From Campylobacter concisus (GTDB lineage Bacteria > Campylobacterota > Campylobacteria > Campylobacterales > Campylobacteraceae): a stretch of 64,000 nt of DNA. Position numbers and translations under genes: made by a program. Below the pieces are notes generated by a model. The model was not told where the DNA came from, did no database searches, and saw nothing but the letters and a program-made list of their open reading frames with translations. Shown here piece by piece: positions 17,461 through 28,417 of this stretch; within the stretch, counting starts at the first letter, position 1; every line of letters starts with the position of its first letter. The stretch lies in assembly GCF_002092855.1 (NCBI RefSeq), contig NZ_LVLC01000001.1, positions 310,001 through 374,000 on the forward strand. Direction: 5' to 3'.

Positions 17461-18993
17461 TTAGTGTAAAAAGTGTCTAACGCCAGTAAAGTATAGCGAC
17501 ATGCCATGCTCATCAGCAGCCTCTATCACCTCATCATCTCTGATGCTGCCACCTGGTTCGATGACACATTTTACGCCAACCTTGCTAGCGATATCGATGC
17601 TATCTCTAAACGGAAAGAACGCCTCGCTTGCAAGTACGCAACCGCTTAGATCGATCTTTAGTTCTTTTGCCTTTGCCACGGCTGCACGAGCAGCATCAAC
17701 GCGGCTTGTCATACCCATGCCAATAGCTACCATTGCGCCATCTTTTACATAAACTACGCAGTTGCTCTTCGTTAGTGCAGCCACTTTCCACGCGATCTGG
17801 GCATCTTTTAGCTCACTACCAGTTGCAAATTTTTTGCTCATTTGCTTCATATTTTCAAGCTCTTCGTCCTTTACATAGTCTCTTTCTTGAAATACAAATC
17901 CACCATCAACGTGCTTAAAGTCAAATTTATCATTTGAGCGAACTAAAAATTTATTGTCTTGAGTGAAAATTTTGATACGTTTTTTAGCTTCAAAGACCTT
18001 AAGCGCTGCTTCATCGACATTTGCAGCGATGATGACCTCAACATAAATTTCATTTATCTTTTTAGCAAGCTCCTCATCAAGCGTGCCATTTATCGCCACC
18101 ACGCCGCCGTATGCTGAGATCGGGTCGCACTTAAGCGCTGCCACGTAGCTCTCTAGTAACGTATCTTTTACCGCAAAGCCGCAAGGATTAGCATGTTTGA
18201 TGATAGCCACTGCTGGCGCATCCTCAAAGCTAGTTGCAAGCATTAGCGCGCCATTTATGTCGGTCATATTATTAAAACTTGCCTCGCCTTTTAGGGCTCT
18301 AAAGTTGTTTGAAAAGAAATAATCAAACTCGTAAAGTGCCCCTTTTTGGTGTGGATTTTCGCCGTATCTCGTGTCAAAAACCTTGCTTCCAACGATAAAT
18401 CTAGCATCGCCAAAACCACCATTAAATCTATCATTCATATAGTTTGCTATCGTGCTGTCATAAGCCGCTGTGTGCTCGTAAGCCTTTATCATCAGCGATC
18501 TTCTAAACTCGTAATCATCACTTTTTTCTCTTAGGCGCTTTAAAATTTCATCGTAGTCAAGCACGCTTGTAACGATAAGCACGTCTTTAAAATTTTTAGC
18601 TGCACTTCTTACCATAGCTGGGCCGCCGATATCGATATTTTCGATGATCTCAGCAAAGTCATCGGTCCTGATGGTAGTCTCTTTAAATGGATATAAATTT
18701 ACGCAAACCAAGTCTATGCCCTCGATGCCATACTCCTTTGCCTGCGCCACGTGCGTAGCGTCGTCACGTTTGTGCAAGATGCCACCATGGATCTTTGGAT
18801 GAAGCGTCTTTACTCTGCCCTCAAACATCTCAGGCGACGCCGTAAATTCGCTAACTTCAGTCGCTTTGACACCATTTTCTTTTAAAAGCTTAAATGTACC
18901 GCCAGTTGAAAGTATCTGCCAGCCAAGCTCTTCTAGCCCCTTTGCAAACTCTACAATGCCCTCTTTATCGCTAACGCTAAGCAATGCTCTCAT
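17461..18993 (-). CDS. purH: Bifunctional AICAR transformylase / IMP cyclohydrolase PurH
   Basis: Catalyses the last two steps of de novo IMP synthesis. The 510-residue protein begins [20 protein letters not shown] (IMP cyclohydrolase domain, about residues 1-190, with STGGTFKLL and [14 protein letters not shown]). It ends with the AICAR transformylase domain, where the KHANPCG motif is visible near residue 257. Both domains are full length. It is the last gene before a stem-loop and probably the distal member of a purL-led minus-strand run, with 21 bases to the gene upstream. Confidence 0.97.
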   Translation of the reverse strand: MRALLSVSDKEGIVEFAKGLEELGWQILSTGGTFKLLKENGVKATEVSEFTASPEMFEGRVKTLHPKIHGGILHKRDDATHVAQAKEYGIEGIDLVCVNLYPFKETTIRTDDFAEIIENIDIGGPAMVRSAAKNFKDVLIVTSVLDYDEILKRLREKSDDYEFRRSLMIKAYEHTAAYDSTIANYMNDRFNGGFGDARFIVGSKVFDTRYGENPHQKGALYEFDYFFSNNFRALKGEASFNNMTDINGALMLATSFEDAPAVAIIKHANPCGFAVKDTLLESYVAALKCDPISAYGGVVAINGTLDEELAKKINEIYVEVIIAANVDEAALKVFEAKKRIKIFTQDNKFLVRSNDKFDFKHVDGGFVFQERDYVKDEELENMKQMSKKFATGSELKDAQIAWKVAALTKSNCVVYVKDGAMVAIGMGMTSRVDAARAAVAKAKELKIDLSGCVLASEAFFPFRDSIDIASKVGVKCVIEPGGSIRDDEVIEAADEHGMSLYFTGVRHFLH

Positions 18994-19014
18994 TTTTTCT
19001 CCTTTATTAAATTT

Positions 19015-19587
19015 TTATCTTTTTGTTAAACACATACCTTTTACAAGCAGAAGCTGCCCCATTTTTATATCCTTTGCGATATTCTTTATCGATAAGGCTT
19101 CTAGCGTAACCATAACATTTGCAGCTGCATCTATATAATAGTCTTTTCTCTCTACAAAGTTTTCACGCTTTTGACCAACAATATCAACGCTAAAGGCATA
19201 GCTTGAAATTTGATTGCCATCAAAATATCTCGCATCTAATACGCTTAAATTTACAGGTTCCTCTTTCTCAAGTGCCTCGCATATCGGCTTTTTCGAGCTA
19301 AATTTCATCACCTTTATGCCGCGATCATACGAAAAGATATACTCACTAATTTCATTTAATTTTTTTGCTTGAACTGACATAATGTCGCTCTTGTTGCCAT
19401 CTTTATCGATAAATATTATGCTCACATTGCTATCTTTAACATCGTAGTTGCTGATGACTAACTTTTGATCTTGATAAAGCTCACTTTGCGTAAGCTTAAA
19501 TTTTATCTCTTTTCCATCGACATTTACCACTTTAAAATCATTACAAAAGCCAGCCACCGCTAGCAGCAAAATAATAAATTTCTTCAT
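19015..19587 (-). CDS. Hypothetical periplasmic protein
   Basis: I do not recognise this 190-residue protein. It has a signal peptide (MKKFIILLLAVAGFC, cleavage near CNDF) and then mainly beta-strand-like sequence, for example VVNVDGKEIKFKL and VSIIFIDKDGNKSD, so it should be periplasmic. The Cys near the signal peptide end is not in a convincing lipobox. It starts right after the DnaJ-like gene stops (adjacent bases) and lies 21 bases before purH, so it is in the same transcript. Confidence 0.7.
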   Translation of the reverse strand: MKKFIILLLAVAGFCNDFKVVNVDGKEIKFKLTQSELYQDQKLVISNYDVKDSNVSIIFIDKDGNKSDIMSVQAKKLNEISEYIFSYDRGIKVMKFSSKKPICEALEKEEPVNLSVLDARYFDGNQISSYAFSVDIVGQKRENFVERKDYYIDAAANVMVTLEALSIKNIAKDIKMGQLLLVKGMCLTKR

Positions 19588-20322
19588 CTAAACTCCAAAT
19601 TTCTCTTTTAATCGCCCATAAGCCTCGTTTATCTCCTGAAGCTTTTTAGTTGAGCGTTCGATCACCTCTTTACTCTCTCCCCTGCCCATTAAAATGTCGG
19701 GATGATACTGCCTTACAAGCTCTTTATAACGAGCTTTTACCTCTTCAAGACTTGCATTTTTACTAAGCCCTAAAACCTCAAACGCATCTTTTTCTTGGAC
19801 CATTTCATCGGGATTTGCCTCAAATCTTGAGCCATAAAAGCCATCAAATTTTGAGATGATCTCATCAAGCGTTTCTTTATCAATGCCAAATCCATAAGCG
19901 ATATTTCTTATAACATCTTGCTCATTTTTGTTAAATTCTCCATCGATGTAGGCTAAATTTAGAAAAAATGTGAGCCTAGCGACGCATATATCGTAGTTTA
20001 GATTAAATGCACTCTTGTAGTTTCTAGCGGTTTCATAGGCGTTATCTACATTTTCTTTTTGGCTCTTATAAATCTCTTTTAGATACTCACGCACACCGCT
20101 AACGCCGCTAACTTTCTGGCTTAGATCATCTAGCACTTGAGTGATCAGCCTAGCCTCTAGCTCGCTAACTCTGCCGTCACTTTTAGCTACTTTTGCAAGC
20201 AGTGAGACTAGAAATTTAGCCTCATCTACATCTGCTTGTTTCTTGCGGTTACTACCTATTTGGACATTCATAAAGAGAAATATCGCACCGCCTAATATCA
20301 GTAAAAACAGGACTCCAGACAT
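19588..20322 (-). CDS. DjlA-like TerB/J-domain membrane co-chaperone
   Basis: J-domain protein presumably recruiting DnaK near the membrane. One N-terminal membrane helix (residues 2-20) is followed by a TerB-like helical domain (about 30-150, with AKSDGRVSELEARLI and YIDGEFNKNEQDVI acidic repeats). The C-terminal J domain (about 180-244) carries FEVLGLSKNASLEEVKARYKELVRQYHPD, including the essential HPD. This order is that of DjlA. It lies between the ClpP-fold protease (1-base gap) and the periplasmic protein, all on one strand. Confidence 0.88.
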   Translation of the reverse strand: MSGVLFLLILGGAIFLFMNVQIGSNRKKQADVDEAKFLVSLLAKVAKSDGRVSELEARLITQVLDDLSQKVSGVSGVREYLKEIYKSQKENVDNAYETARNYKSAFNLNYDICVARLTFFLNLAYIDGEFNKNEQDVIRNIAYGFGIDKETLDEIISKFDGFYGSRFEANPDEMVQEKDAFEVLGLSKNASLEEVKARYKELVRQYHPDILMGRGESKEVIERSTKKLQEINEAYGRLKEKFGV

Positions 20323-20323
20323 A

Positions 20324-21385
20324 TTACCACAAGTGATAGATAGTATTTTTTATTTTGCCATTTACTAGTTCGTTTTTACGCCAAGAGCTCTCGTCGTTCA
20401 TCACATTCCAGCGACGCTCTTCAGGGCGGTAGAACCAGTCTTTATCTATCTGATAATAAATTTGCTTGCCATTTGTTTCGATGATGTTTGCGATATTGTT
20501 ATCGTGGTAGCTATTTTCATCGTAGTCAGTAAAAGCCCGCTGACCCATCTCAGAGTAAAGTAGCGTTAGCTCTTGAAGCATTTCATTTAGATCATCATCC
20601 ATCTTTTTTACATGAAGGCCGATCTCATGCGCCTCTCTAAATAGGATTGGATATTCATGAGCTGGATAGTCGCCATTTAGCCTTTCAGAAATTTCTGCGA
20701 TCTTTTTATCATCATCGATGTGATACCTAAGAAGCTCGGTGCAAATCTTAAGCGATAGTGAGCTAGCACGATCAACTGCACCAAAGACTAGCGGATGAAT
20801 ATACTCATAAAGCGAGTTATAAGGGTTTGTGTCGTTTGGCCTATCTTTGTCTTGCTCTTTCCAAAGCTTAACAACACGACTAAGTTCGTCCATCGAAACG
20901 CTCACAAGCTCATTGCCTTTGTTTGTCGGACTAAGCTCGTGTTTGAGTGAAGTATCAACAGGCGTTAGATAGGCAAGTGGGCCCATGACGATCTCATTTG
21001 CGCCAAGTGCCATCATGGTAGCAGCTGAGGCGCAGTTTGCAGGTATTAGAGCTATTAAATTTTTGCAGTAATTTCTAAGTGTAGTGATGATCCTAAGAGC
21101 GGCGATACCACTTCCGCCGTCACTTTTTATAAAAAGATAGGCAGTATCTATCTTTTTACCCTTTAAAATTTCATACATAGCACTTGCATCGTTACCGCAA
21201 ACGCTACCAGCGTTTGAATTATAGTAAGTTATCAAAGTAGCGTTTAGTCTTTTTTCGATTGATTTTATTAAATTTTGTGTCTTACTAAAAAGTACTGGCG
21301 GCTTTGCTACGCCTCGTTTTTCAACTTGTTCTGTTTCCTTTTGCTCATTTTCAGCCTCAGCGACCTTGCTCTTTTTTAAAGCCAT
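20324..21385 (-). CDS. SDH/SppA-like ClpP-fold serine protease
   Basis: The 353-residue protein fits the serine dehydrogenase proteinase group of the ClpP/crotonase fold. It shows YLFIKSDGGSGIAALRI near residue 82, then IPANCASAATMMALGANEIVMGP, where Ser in CASAAT is the likely nucleophile, followed by LTPVDTSL as the strand after it. No signal peptide or membrane helix is visible, so it should be cytoplasmic, unlike SppA. The N-terminus is rich in K and E. It sits 3 bases after purL and 1 base before the DjlA-like gene; with a J protein next to it, a proteostasis pair is plausible but inferred. Confidence 0.8.
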   Translation of the reverse strand: MALKKSKVAEAENEQKETEQVEKRGVAKPPVLFSKTQNLIKSIEKRLNATLITYYNSNAGSVCGNDASAMYEILKGKKIDTAYLFIKSDGGSGIAALRIITTLRNYCKNLIALIPANCASAATMMALGANEIVMGPLAYLTPVDTSLKHELSPTNKGNELVSVSMDELSRVVKLWKEQDKDRPNDTNPYNSLYEYIHPLVFGAVDRASSLSLKICTELLRYHIDDDKKIAEISERLNGDYPAHEYPILFREAHEIGLHVKKMDDDLNEMLQELTLLYSEMGQRAFTDYDENSYHDNNIANIIETNGKQIYYQIDKDWFYRPEERRWNVMNDESSWRKNELVNGKIKNTIYHLW

Positions 21386-21388
21386 TTC

Positions 21389-23578
21389 TTAATCCTCTTT
21401 TCTAACTATTTTTGCAAACTCATTTAGATAAATTTCTCTTATCTCATCCACGCTCTCATCGATATCATTTAGTTTAAATCTCTTGCCACCACTAACGCCA
21501 ATCTTTTCAAATTTCACACCAAATTTGGCCGCAAGTGCTTCAAATTTAGCCTCGTCTTTCACTCCTACGACTGCTCTTGAAAAGCTTTCATCAAAGATGA
21601 AATTTGGCTCTTTAAATTTTATTTCGCAATTTACGCCGATGTTTGAGATGCTAGCCATTTTTGCTAGCGTGATAGCAAGACCGCCTACGCCTATGCTATT
21701 TGCAAACTCTAAATTTTGCTCTTTATTTGCCTCTATCACTAGGTCCCAAAGAGCTCGCTCAACTTTATAATCAACCTCTTTTAGCTTTCCGCCAACCACG
21801 TTAAATAGCGCCTTTGCGTAAAGTGAAGCAGCAAATTCCCCGCTTGTCTCGCCAAGCAAGTAAATCGCCCTGCCCTCGCTTAAAAATGTGCTTTTTAGGT
21901 TTAAATTTGCATCTTCATTTACACCAACCGTTACGATGGCTGGCGTTGGATAGACGCTTACGCCGTCAGTGTCGTTATAAAGGCTCACATTGCCGCTAAC
22001 AACTGGTGTATTTAGCTCACGGCAAGCCTCTTTTATACCTTCACATCCCTCTTTAAACTGCCACATAACCTCTGGATTTTGCGGGTTGCCGTAGTTTAGG
22101 CAGTCGGTGATCGCAAGTGGCACAGCGCCACTCATCGCTACCTTTCTGCCAGCTGCAGCAACTGCTCTTGCAGCGCCAATTTTTGGATCAACAAAATTTG
22201 CTCTAGGATCGCACTGCGCAGCCATAGAGACAGCCTTTTTAGTGCCTTTTACTCTGATGCTTGCAGCGCCTAAGTGCCCTGGCTGTTTTATCGTGTTTGT
22301 CTGGATATTTGCGTCGTATTGGTCGTAGATAAAGCTTTTATTTAGCACTTCTGGCTCTTTTAAAAGCTTAAAAAATGCGCTTTTGTTATCAACATTATTT
22401 GGGATTTTTAAATTTGCTATCTCATCAAGATATTTTGGACGTGCAACTGGGCGATCAAGCACCGGAGCTGCCTCGCTAAGTGGGCCGATAGGGATTTCGC
22501 CTGCAAGCTCACCATGCCAGTAAAGCTGCATCACGCCGCTACTTGTGACCTCGCCGATGATCTCAGCGTCAAGGTCCCACTTTCTAAAAATTTCAAGCAC
22601 CTTTTGCTCATAGCCTTTTTTGGCACATATTAGCATGCGCTCTTGAGACTCGCTTAGCATTAGCTCATAAGGCGTCATGCCAACTTCACGCATCGGTACG
22701 CGCTCTAAATACATCTTCATGCCACTGCCGCTTCTGCCAGCCATCTCGAAACTAGAGCTTGTAAGTCCTGCCGCGCCCATATCTTGGATGCCGATGATGT
22801 AGTCTTTTTTAAAGAGCTCCAAGCAAGCTTCCATAAGCAGTTTCTCAGCAAATGGGTCGCCTACTTGCACCGTTGGGCGAAGCGATTTGTTCTCGTCGTT
22901 AAAGCTATCGCTCGCCATCACAGCGCCACCAAGTCCGTCTCTACCGGTCTTTGAACCCACGTAAATGACTGGGTTGCCCACACCTTCAGCCTTGCCGTAG
23001 AAAATTTCATCACTTTTGCAAAGACCAAGCGCAAAAGCGTTGATTAGGATGTTGCCATTAAAGCTAGGATCAAAGGTAGTTTCGCCACCGATCGTTGGGA
23101 TACCCATACAGTTGCCATAGTGTCCTATACCAGCGACGCTTCCTTTTAGTAGATATCTATGCTTTTTGGCTAGCTCGCCATCGCCTCTTATCTCGCCAAA
23201 ACGAAGCGAGTTCATATTCGCAACGACTCTTGCGCCCATCGTAAAGACATCTCTTAAAATTCCACCAACGCCAGTTGCAGCGCCCTGAAACGGCTCGATA
23301 AAGCTTGGATGGTTGTGACTCTCCATCTTAAACACAGCAGCAACCCCGTCTCCAACGTCGATGACGCCGGCATTTTCACCAGGTCCTTGGATGACCCAAG
23401 GCGCCTTTGTCGGAAAGCCGTTTAGGTATTTTTTGCTTGATTTGTAGCTGCAGTGCTCGCTCCACATCGCTGAAAATATGCCAAGCTCTAGTAAATTTGG
23501 CTCGCGTCCTAAAATTTTTAAGATCTCCTCATACTCTTCGTCGCTGATTTTATGTGCTTGTATGGTAGCTTTATCCAT
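21389..23578 (-). CDS. purL: Phosphoribosylformylglycinamidine synthase subunit PurL
   Basis: ATP-dependent conversion of FGAR to FGAM in purine synthesis. At 729 residues it is the short PurL form that needs separate PurQ and PurS. Motifs include GLGREP-like [12 protein letters not shown] at the start, [37 protein letters not shown] and the [16 protein letters not shown] segment, which match the ATP-binding AIRS-type fold in both halves. It leads a minus-strand run ending at purH. A weak TGTAAAAT box lies about 45 bases upstream. Confidence 0.97.
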   Translation of the reverse strand: MDKATIQAHKISDEEYEEILKILGREPNLLELGIFSAMWSEHCSYKSSKKYLNGFPTKAPWVIQGPGENAGVIDVGDGVAAVFKMESHNHPSFIEPFQGAATGVGGILRDVFTMGARVVANMNSLRFGEIRGDGELAKKHRYLLKGSVAGIGHYGNCMGIPTIGGETTFDPSFNGNILINAFALGLCKSDEIFYGKAEGVGNPVIYVGSKTGRDGLGGAVMASDSFNDENKSLRPTVQVGDPFAEKLLMEACLELFKKDYIIGIQDMGAAGLTSSSFEMAGRSGSGMKMYLERVPMREVGMTPYELMLSESQERMLICAKKGYEQKVLEIFRKWDLDAEIIGEVTSSGVMQLYWHGELAGEIPIGPLSEAAPVLDRPVARPKYLDEIANLKIPNNVDNKSAFFKLLKEPEVLNKSFIYDQYDANIQTNTIKQPGHLGAASIRVKGTKKAVSMAAQCDPRANFVDPKIGAARAVAAAGRKVAMSGAVPLAITDCLNYGNPQNPEVMWQFKEGCEGIKEACRELNTPVVSGNVSLYNDTDGVSVYPTPAIVTVGVNEDANLNLKSTFLSEGRAIYLLGETSGEFAASLYAKALFNVVGGKLKEVDYKVERALWDLVIEANKEQNLEFANSIGVGGLAITLAKMASISNIGVNCEIKFKEPNFIFDESFSRAVVGVKDEAKFEALAAKFGVKFEKIGVSGGKRFKLNDIDESVDEIREIYLNEFAKIVRKED

Positions 23579-23762
23579 TGATGTAACCTTTTAAGAATTT
23601 TAAGCCATTTTACAATCTTGCTTATAAAAAGTTACTAAAAAGCCTTTTGAAATTTAGTAGAATAAAGCATTATTGAGAGAAATTTGCCTACTTTGATAAG
23701 GCCTTTTTATATTAGCATTTTAAAATTTATGCCAGTGTTTTATTTTAACTAGCATAGCAATA

Positions 23763-23814
23763 AAAAGTGGCAAAATTTTCAAACCTAGCTCGTAGCTATT
23801 TTATTGCCACTTTT
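23763..23814 (-). terminator. Terminator after mdaB
   Basis: GTGGCAA (23767-23773) pairs with TTGCCAC (23804-23810), extended by A/T pairs. On the minus strand the second arm is followed by TTTTTATT, a good U-tract. The remaining part of this 271-base gap (23579-23762) shows only the AT-rich purL upstream region. Confidence 0.7.
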
Positions 23815-23849
23815 ATTTATATTTGCAGTTTTGTTTCTATTTTAAATTT

Positions 23850-24437
23850 CTATTTCGTATTTTTAAAAACTTTTTCAAGATGCGCTTCGTACTCTTTTAG
23901 ATATCTTGGCACATCTGGCATCTTGATAACATCGTAGCAGACAAAGTATGAAAGTGGCTTCATGCCCAAAAACTCATTTGCCTTTCTGAAATGATAATAA
24001 ACCCCATCAATCCCACGCGCATCAAAAAACTCATTTGGATCGCTAAATGCCTCAGCTGGGGCATTCCAAGTAAGGCTTAGCATAAAATTCTTGCCATTTA
24101 GCAAGCCACCCTTGCCGTAGTTTTTAGTTGGATCGACCCTGTGTCTGCCATCGCTCGTATAAAGCTTGCCATGACCTGCGGTAAAGACCTCATCGATATA
24201 TTTTTTAACTATCCAAGGCTCACCCATCCACCAAGCTGGCATCTGCCAAACTACTGCGTCCATCCATATAAATTTATCGACTTCAGCCTCTATATCATAG
24301 CCATGATCTATTTTGGTTTGCTTTATCTCGTGACCCATTTTTGCGAGCTTCTCGCATGCAAGGTCGTGAAGTGTTTGATTTAGTCTACCATCTGAGTGGG
24401 CAAATTTTTTACCACCATTTATAAGTAAAATTTTCAT
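23850..24437 (-). CDS. mdaB: MdaB-type NAD(P)H quinone reductase
   Basis: Flavodoxin-fold reductase that keeps the quinone pool reduced without semiquinones and protects against oxidative stress. The 195-residue protein has MKILLINGGKKFAHSDGRLNQTL (FAD phosphate-binding loop), QMPAWWMGEPWIVKKYIDEVF, and TWNAPAEAF with the GIDGVYYHFRKANEFLGMKPL segment typical of MdaB. It lies 42 bases after mnmE with a likely own promoter (TTAAAAT on the minus strand) and a stem-loop behind it. Identification is firm at family level. Confidence 0.92.
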   Translation of the reverse strand: MKILLINGGKKFAHSDGRLNQTLHDLACEKLAKMGHEIKQTKIDHGYDIEAEVDKFIWMDAVVWQMPAWWMGEPWIVKKYIDEVFTAGHGKLYTSDGRHRVDPTKNYGKGGLLNGKNFMLSLTWNAPAEAFSDPNEFFDARGIDGVYYHFRKANEFLGMKPLSYFVCYDVIKMPDVPRYLKEYEAHLEKVFKNTK

Positions 24438-24479
24438 CGTATCTCCTTTAAAAAACGAAAATTTTAACCAAAAAAACTA

Positions 24480-25805
24480 TCATTTTCCTAAACAAAAATG
24501 GCTAAACATCTCGTCTAAAATTTCACTTCTCTCAAATGGCTTTGTGATGCTTGCAAGCGCCTTTATCGCACTATTTAGCTCATAAGCAAAAATTTCTAGC
24601 TCCTCTTCGCTGAGTCTTAAAAAGGCTCTTTTTAAAGCCTCACTAGCCTCTTTACAGCTTAAAATTTGGCGGTTTGAGCTTAGCATGATCTCATCAGTAT
24701 CCTGTGTCTTAAGATAAGCTTCAAGCTCTTTTAAAACTATGCTCGTGTCATTTTTTGCTGAAATTTTGATAGCACCCTCTAGCTCTATGTCAAATTTAAA
24801 TGCAAGATCGCTTTTGTTTAAGATAAAAAAGGCTTTTTTGTTTGAGCTGGAAACGAGTCTAATTATCTCTCTGTCTTGCTCATCACTTGGATTTGAGCAA
24901 TCAAAGACAGCCAGGATGATGTCAGCTTCGTTTATGGCAGAAATAGAATAGTTTATACCGATTTGCTCGATCTTCCCAGCATCTTTTCTGATGCCAGCGG
25001 TATCTATTATACAAACTAGATGTGAGCCGATCTTGAAATTTTCTTCTATCCTGTCCCTAGTAGTGCCCGCTTCGTCGCTAACGATCGCCCTCTCGTATGC
25101 CAAAAATGAGTTTAAAATAGAGCTTTTGCCAACATTTGGCTTACCAACGATAGCGATCTTAAAGCCATCTATTAGCCCTCTTCTTTGCTCGCTAAGTGTG
25201 GCTATGCGGTCTAGCTTCTCGATATTTTTTAAAAGCATCTGCTTAGTCTGCTCTAGTAAATTTGCTGGCAGATCATCATCAGCATAATCAATCATCGTCT
25301 CAACAAAGGCAAGAGTTTTGACCACTTCACTTCTGATCTCGCCTACAAATTTACTAAGATCGCCCTGCATCTGGCGGGTCAAAATTTTAGCAGCGATCTC
25401 GCTTTTTGAAGTGATGAGCCCTTGCATAGCCTCAGCCTTAGCTAGATCCATCTTGCCATTTAAAAATGCTCGCTTACTAAACTCACCCGGCATTGCAAGC
25501 CTCGCACCAGCTCTTATTAGCTCGTTTAAAATTCTCTCGCTCACCATCACGCCGCCATGAGTTTGAAACTCAACGATATCCTCGCCCGTAAAGCTTGCTG
25601 GAGCTTTAAAATATATAACGATGCCCTCGTCTAAAATTTCATCATCAAGGGAGTAGATTTTGGCTAGTTTTGCGTATCTTGGCTCTAAATTTGAAAGTTT
25701 AAGAAGTTTTAAAGAGGTGACTAGAGCATCCTTGCCGCTAAGCCTTACGATAGAAACTGAGCCGATGCCATAAGCTGTGGCAAGGGCTGCGATAGTTTCA
25801 CTCAT
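24480..25805 (-). CDS. mnmE: tRNA modification GTPase MnmE
   Basis: With MnmG it installs cmnm5 on the wobble uridine of certain tRNAs. The 441-residue protein has an N-terminal THF-binding domain ([36 protein letters not shown]). A central G domain shows GKPNVGKSS near residue 216, a TTRD switch, DTAG and NKSD. The C-terminal FCLGK carries the catalytic Cys. It overlaps the Jag-like gene by 4 bases, continuing the conserved rpmH-rnpA-yidD-yidC-jag-mnmE order. Confidence 0.97.
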   Translation of the reverse strand: MSETIAALATAYGIGSVSIVRLSGKDALVTSLKLLKLSNLEPRYAKLAKIYSLDDEILDEGIVIYFKAPASFTGEDIVEFQTHGGVMVSERILNELIRAGARLAMPGEFSKRAFLNGKMDLAKAEAMQGLITSKSEIAAKILTRQMQGDLSKFVGEIRSEVVKTLAFVETMIDYADDDLPANLLEQTKQMLLKNIEKLDRIATLSEQRRGLIDGFKIAIVGKPNVGKSSILNSFLAYERAIVSDEAGTTRDRIEENFKIGSHLVCIIDTAGIRKDAGKIEQIGINYSISAINEADIILAVFDCSNPSDEQDREIIRLVSSSNKKAFFILNKSDLAFKFDIELEGAIKISAKNDTSIVLKELEAYLKTQDTDEIMLSSNRQILSCKEASEALKRAFLRLSEEELEIFAYELNSAIKALASITKPFERSEILDEMFSHFCLGK

Positions 25806-26863
25806 TTTTTAAAAAAGTCATTTACGACGACAAATTTGCCGTCATTGCCACTTTTTATGCCGACATATTTATCTGGAAATTTTTCGCGGAGCTTCTCAAG
25901 TGCGATCTTGACCAAAACCCCGTCAAGTGGCTTCGTTTGGGCTCTACCGCTATTTTGCACACGCTCGATCACGCCATTTAAATATTGATCCATCATCGCT
26001 TCTTGATTTTGCAAAAATTGTGCGATCTCAAGACGGATAGCAAGATTATATTTTGAGTTTAGCCAGTTATAAAGCATATAAGATATCGCTTTATATCTAT
26101 AACCTTCTTTACCTATAAGTAGAGCCGCATCAGCTCCATCAAGCTCTATAAGCACCGTTTCATCGTCAAATTTGCTAACTTCAATTTTACTAATATCAAA
26201 ACAACTTGCCTTAAAAAGACGGTTCATGCCATCTTTGATCTCAGGTAAAATTTTATCAAAGTCGATTGTTGCTTTTTCTTTTTTTTCTTTTTGTAAAGCT
26301 TGAGCCGCACTCTCTTCATCAGTTTGGTTAAAATTTTCAATAATAGAATTATCTAAAATATTTTTAGGAGCATTTTTGCTAGCTTGTGGCTCCTTTATTT
26401 CTTTTGCCTCATCAAGTCTCTTTATCACATATCCTGGTTCAGCTTCTTCTTCACTCTTTTGAGCAAATGCATCTTTAGCTAGAGCTTCATTTTTTTCACT
26501 TAAATTTGACTTTTCATTTTTATGTTCTTTTTGCTCAAATTTAGTTTCGCTTTTTTCATCTCTATGTTTTTTAGGGCCTCGCCTTTTATCACCATGATCG
26601 TGTTTTTTAGCTTGCTTTTTATCTTCTTTTATAGCCTCGTTCTCATCATTTTTTTTAATAAAATTTTTATCATTTTTTGGCTTGTGTTGTGGTTTTGGTT
26701 GATTTTCTAAATTTGCTTCGATGATCGCACTTCTTTTAAAAAATCCCAAAAAACCACTACTTGGATGCTGTAAAACTTTTATATCAAGCTGAGTTACTGA
26801 GCAGTTAAGTTGCTCAGCTGCCTTTTGAAATGCCTCTTGAAGGGTATTTGCTTCTATTTTCAT
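25802..26863 (-). CDS. Jag/KhpB-like RNA-binding protein
   Basis: RNA-binding protein of the Jag/EloR type. The 353-residue protein has a Jag_N domain (residues 1-52, [35 protein letters not shown]), then a long, low-complexity, charged linker rich in K, E, D and N (60-190). It ends with a KH-like domain (about 205-280, [17 protein letters not shown]) and an R3H-like tail (to 353, [20 protein letters not shown]). In Firmicutes it controls elongation and division; in epsilonproteobacteria the role is unknown. Its place between yidC and mnmE, with 1- and 4-base overlaps, is typical. Confidence 0.9.
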   Translation of the reverse strand: MKIEANTLQEAFQKAAEQLNCSVTQLDIKVLQHPSSGFLGFFKRSAIIEANLENQPKPQHKPKNDKNFIKKNDENEAIKEDKKQAKKHDHGDKRRGPKKHRDEKSETKFEQKEHKNEKSNLSEKNEALAKDAFAQKSEEEAEPGYVIKRLDEAKEIKEPQASKNAPKNILDNSIIENFNQTDEESAAQALQKEKKEKATIDFDKILPEIKDGMNRLFKASCFDISKIEVSKFDDETVLIELDGADAALLIGKEGYRYKAISYMLYNWLNSKYNLAIRLEIAQFLQNQEAMMDQYLNGVIERVQNSGRAQTKPLDGVLVKIALEKLREKFPDKYVGIKSGNDGKFVVVNDFFKK

Positions 26864-28416
26864 TAAGCCTTTACCTCCGTAGCTTTTTTATGTTTTTCAA
26901 AAAGTTTGTTTACAAATACTTGCTGAACAACCGAGCAAACGTTATTTACAAACCAGTAAAGTGTAAGACCGGCTGGGAATGTCACGAAGAAAAATGTAAA
27001 TATAAGAGGTAAAAATTTCATCACCTTTTCTTGCATAGGATCAGTAAATGTCGTTGGTGTAAGCTTTTGCTGTAAAAACATCGTAAGACCCATCAAAATA
27101 GGTAATACAAAATATGGATCCATTACCGAAAGATCGTGTATCCAAAGTATCCAAGGAGCACCTTTTAGCTCGATCGCATTTAGTAAGACGCGGTAGATCG
27201 CAAAAAATACCGGAATCTGGAGCAAGATCGGTAAGCAGCCACCCATCGGATTTGCACCATGCTTTTTATAAAGCTCCATCATATGAACTTGCATTTTTTG
27301 CTTATCATCTTTATATTTTGTCTGAAGCTCTTTTACCTTTGGAGCAAGCTCTTTAAGCTTGTTCATGGATAACATACCCTTATATGTAAGCGGGAATAAA
27401 ACTATCCTTATAACAAGCGTTAGCACAACTATCGCCCAACCCCAGTTGCCAATGTAGTTATGTAAGAAATTCAAAAATGCAAACATCGGTTTTGCTATAA
27501 ATGTAAACCAACCATACTCAATAACGTCGTTTAGTCTCTCGTCCATTGAGCTTAAAATTTTATGCTCTTTTGGTCCGATATATGCGCCTAATTTTAAATT
27601 ATCATTTGCCTTTACAAAAAGAATAGGATTATTGTTAGAATCTTTATCTACGGCTACTTCAAATGGCTTTTCAAATGAGTAAAATAGCGTTGTATAATAT
27701 CTATCAGATGCGGCCGCTATTGTGGTATTTGCATAGTTTTTAACCTCTTTTGCATCGCCATCTTCTATGATATTTAGGCTATCGTCTGTGTTTCTAAGCA
27801 TAACGCCATGAACTGTGTAGCTATCTATCGCGATATTTGGTCTAAAACCAGGAGTGATGAAATAATCAACATTTTTACTTAAATTTACTTCAACTTCATA
27901 TCTACCATTTGGGTAAAATTTGATATTTTTTGTGACAGTAACTCCATCCAAATTTTGAGTAAGTTTTATAGTTTTAGGCTCGCTGCTGGCATCTATCTCG
28001 CTAGCATCACTGCTATATGCAACCTTAAAAGCATCAGTATTTAAAGTACTATCGTTAAATCTAAGCTCAAGTGGCAATGGATTTTGTGAAACAAGCTCAA
28101 TTTTGTTACCATCTTCTGTTTTATACTTATCTTCAGTTAGATAGAATTTTGAAATTCTTCCTAGCTTATCTATTTTTGCTTCGTAGCTTTGAGCTTTGAT
28201 AGTAGCGATTATCTCATTTGAGGCCAAATTTTCATTTGATTCTGGTGTATTTTGATTTATATTTGGAGCTTTATTTTGATCTATTGTTTGAGACATTGTA
28301 GTTTGGTTTTGCTCAGGTATCACCCTTTTTGGCATAAAAAAATCATACACTATAAAAAAAACAATAGATAAAAGCGCTGCAAGAAGCAACCTTTTTTGCA
28401 TAGACATCTGTTCCAT
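26863..28416 (-). CDS. yidC: Membrane protein insertase YidC
   Basis: Inserts and folds inner-membrane proteins, alone or with SecYEG. The 517-residue product has a first membrane helix at residues 10-27, a large periplasmic beta-sandwich domain (about 65-315) and the C-terminal insertase core. There WGWAIVVLTLVIRIVLFPLTYKGMLSMNKLK with the conserved Arg and NPMGGCLPILLQIPVFFAIYRVL are visible, followed by three more helices. It is 1 base before the Jag-like gene and 1 base after yidD. Confidence 0.97.
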   Translation of the reverse strand: MEQMSMQKRLLLAALLSIVFFIVYDFFMPKRVIPEQNQTTMSQTIDQNKAPNINQNTPESNENLASNEIIATIKAQSYEAKIDKLGRISKFYLTEDKYKTEDGNKIELVSQNPLPLELRFNDSTLNTDAFKVAYSSDASEIDASSEPKTIKLTQNLDGVTVTKNIKFYPNGRYEVEVNLSKNVDYFITPGFRPNIAIDSYTVHGVMLRNTDDSLNIIEDGDAKEVKNYANTTIAAASDRYYTTLFYSFEKPFEVAVDKDSNNNPILFVKANDNLKLGAYIGPKEHKILSSMDERLNDVIEYGWFTFIAKPMFAFLNFLHNYIGNWGWAIVVLTLVIRIVLFPLTYKGMLSMNKLKELAPKVKELQTKYKDDKQKMQVHMMELYKKHGANPMGGCLPILLQIPVFFAIYRVLLNAIELKGAPWILWIHDLSVMDPYFVLPILMGLTMFLQQKLTPTTFTDPMQEKVMKFLPLIFTFFFVTFPAGLTLYWFVNNVCSVVQQVFVNKLFEKHKKATEVKA

Positions 28417-28417
28417 T

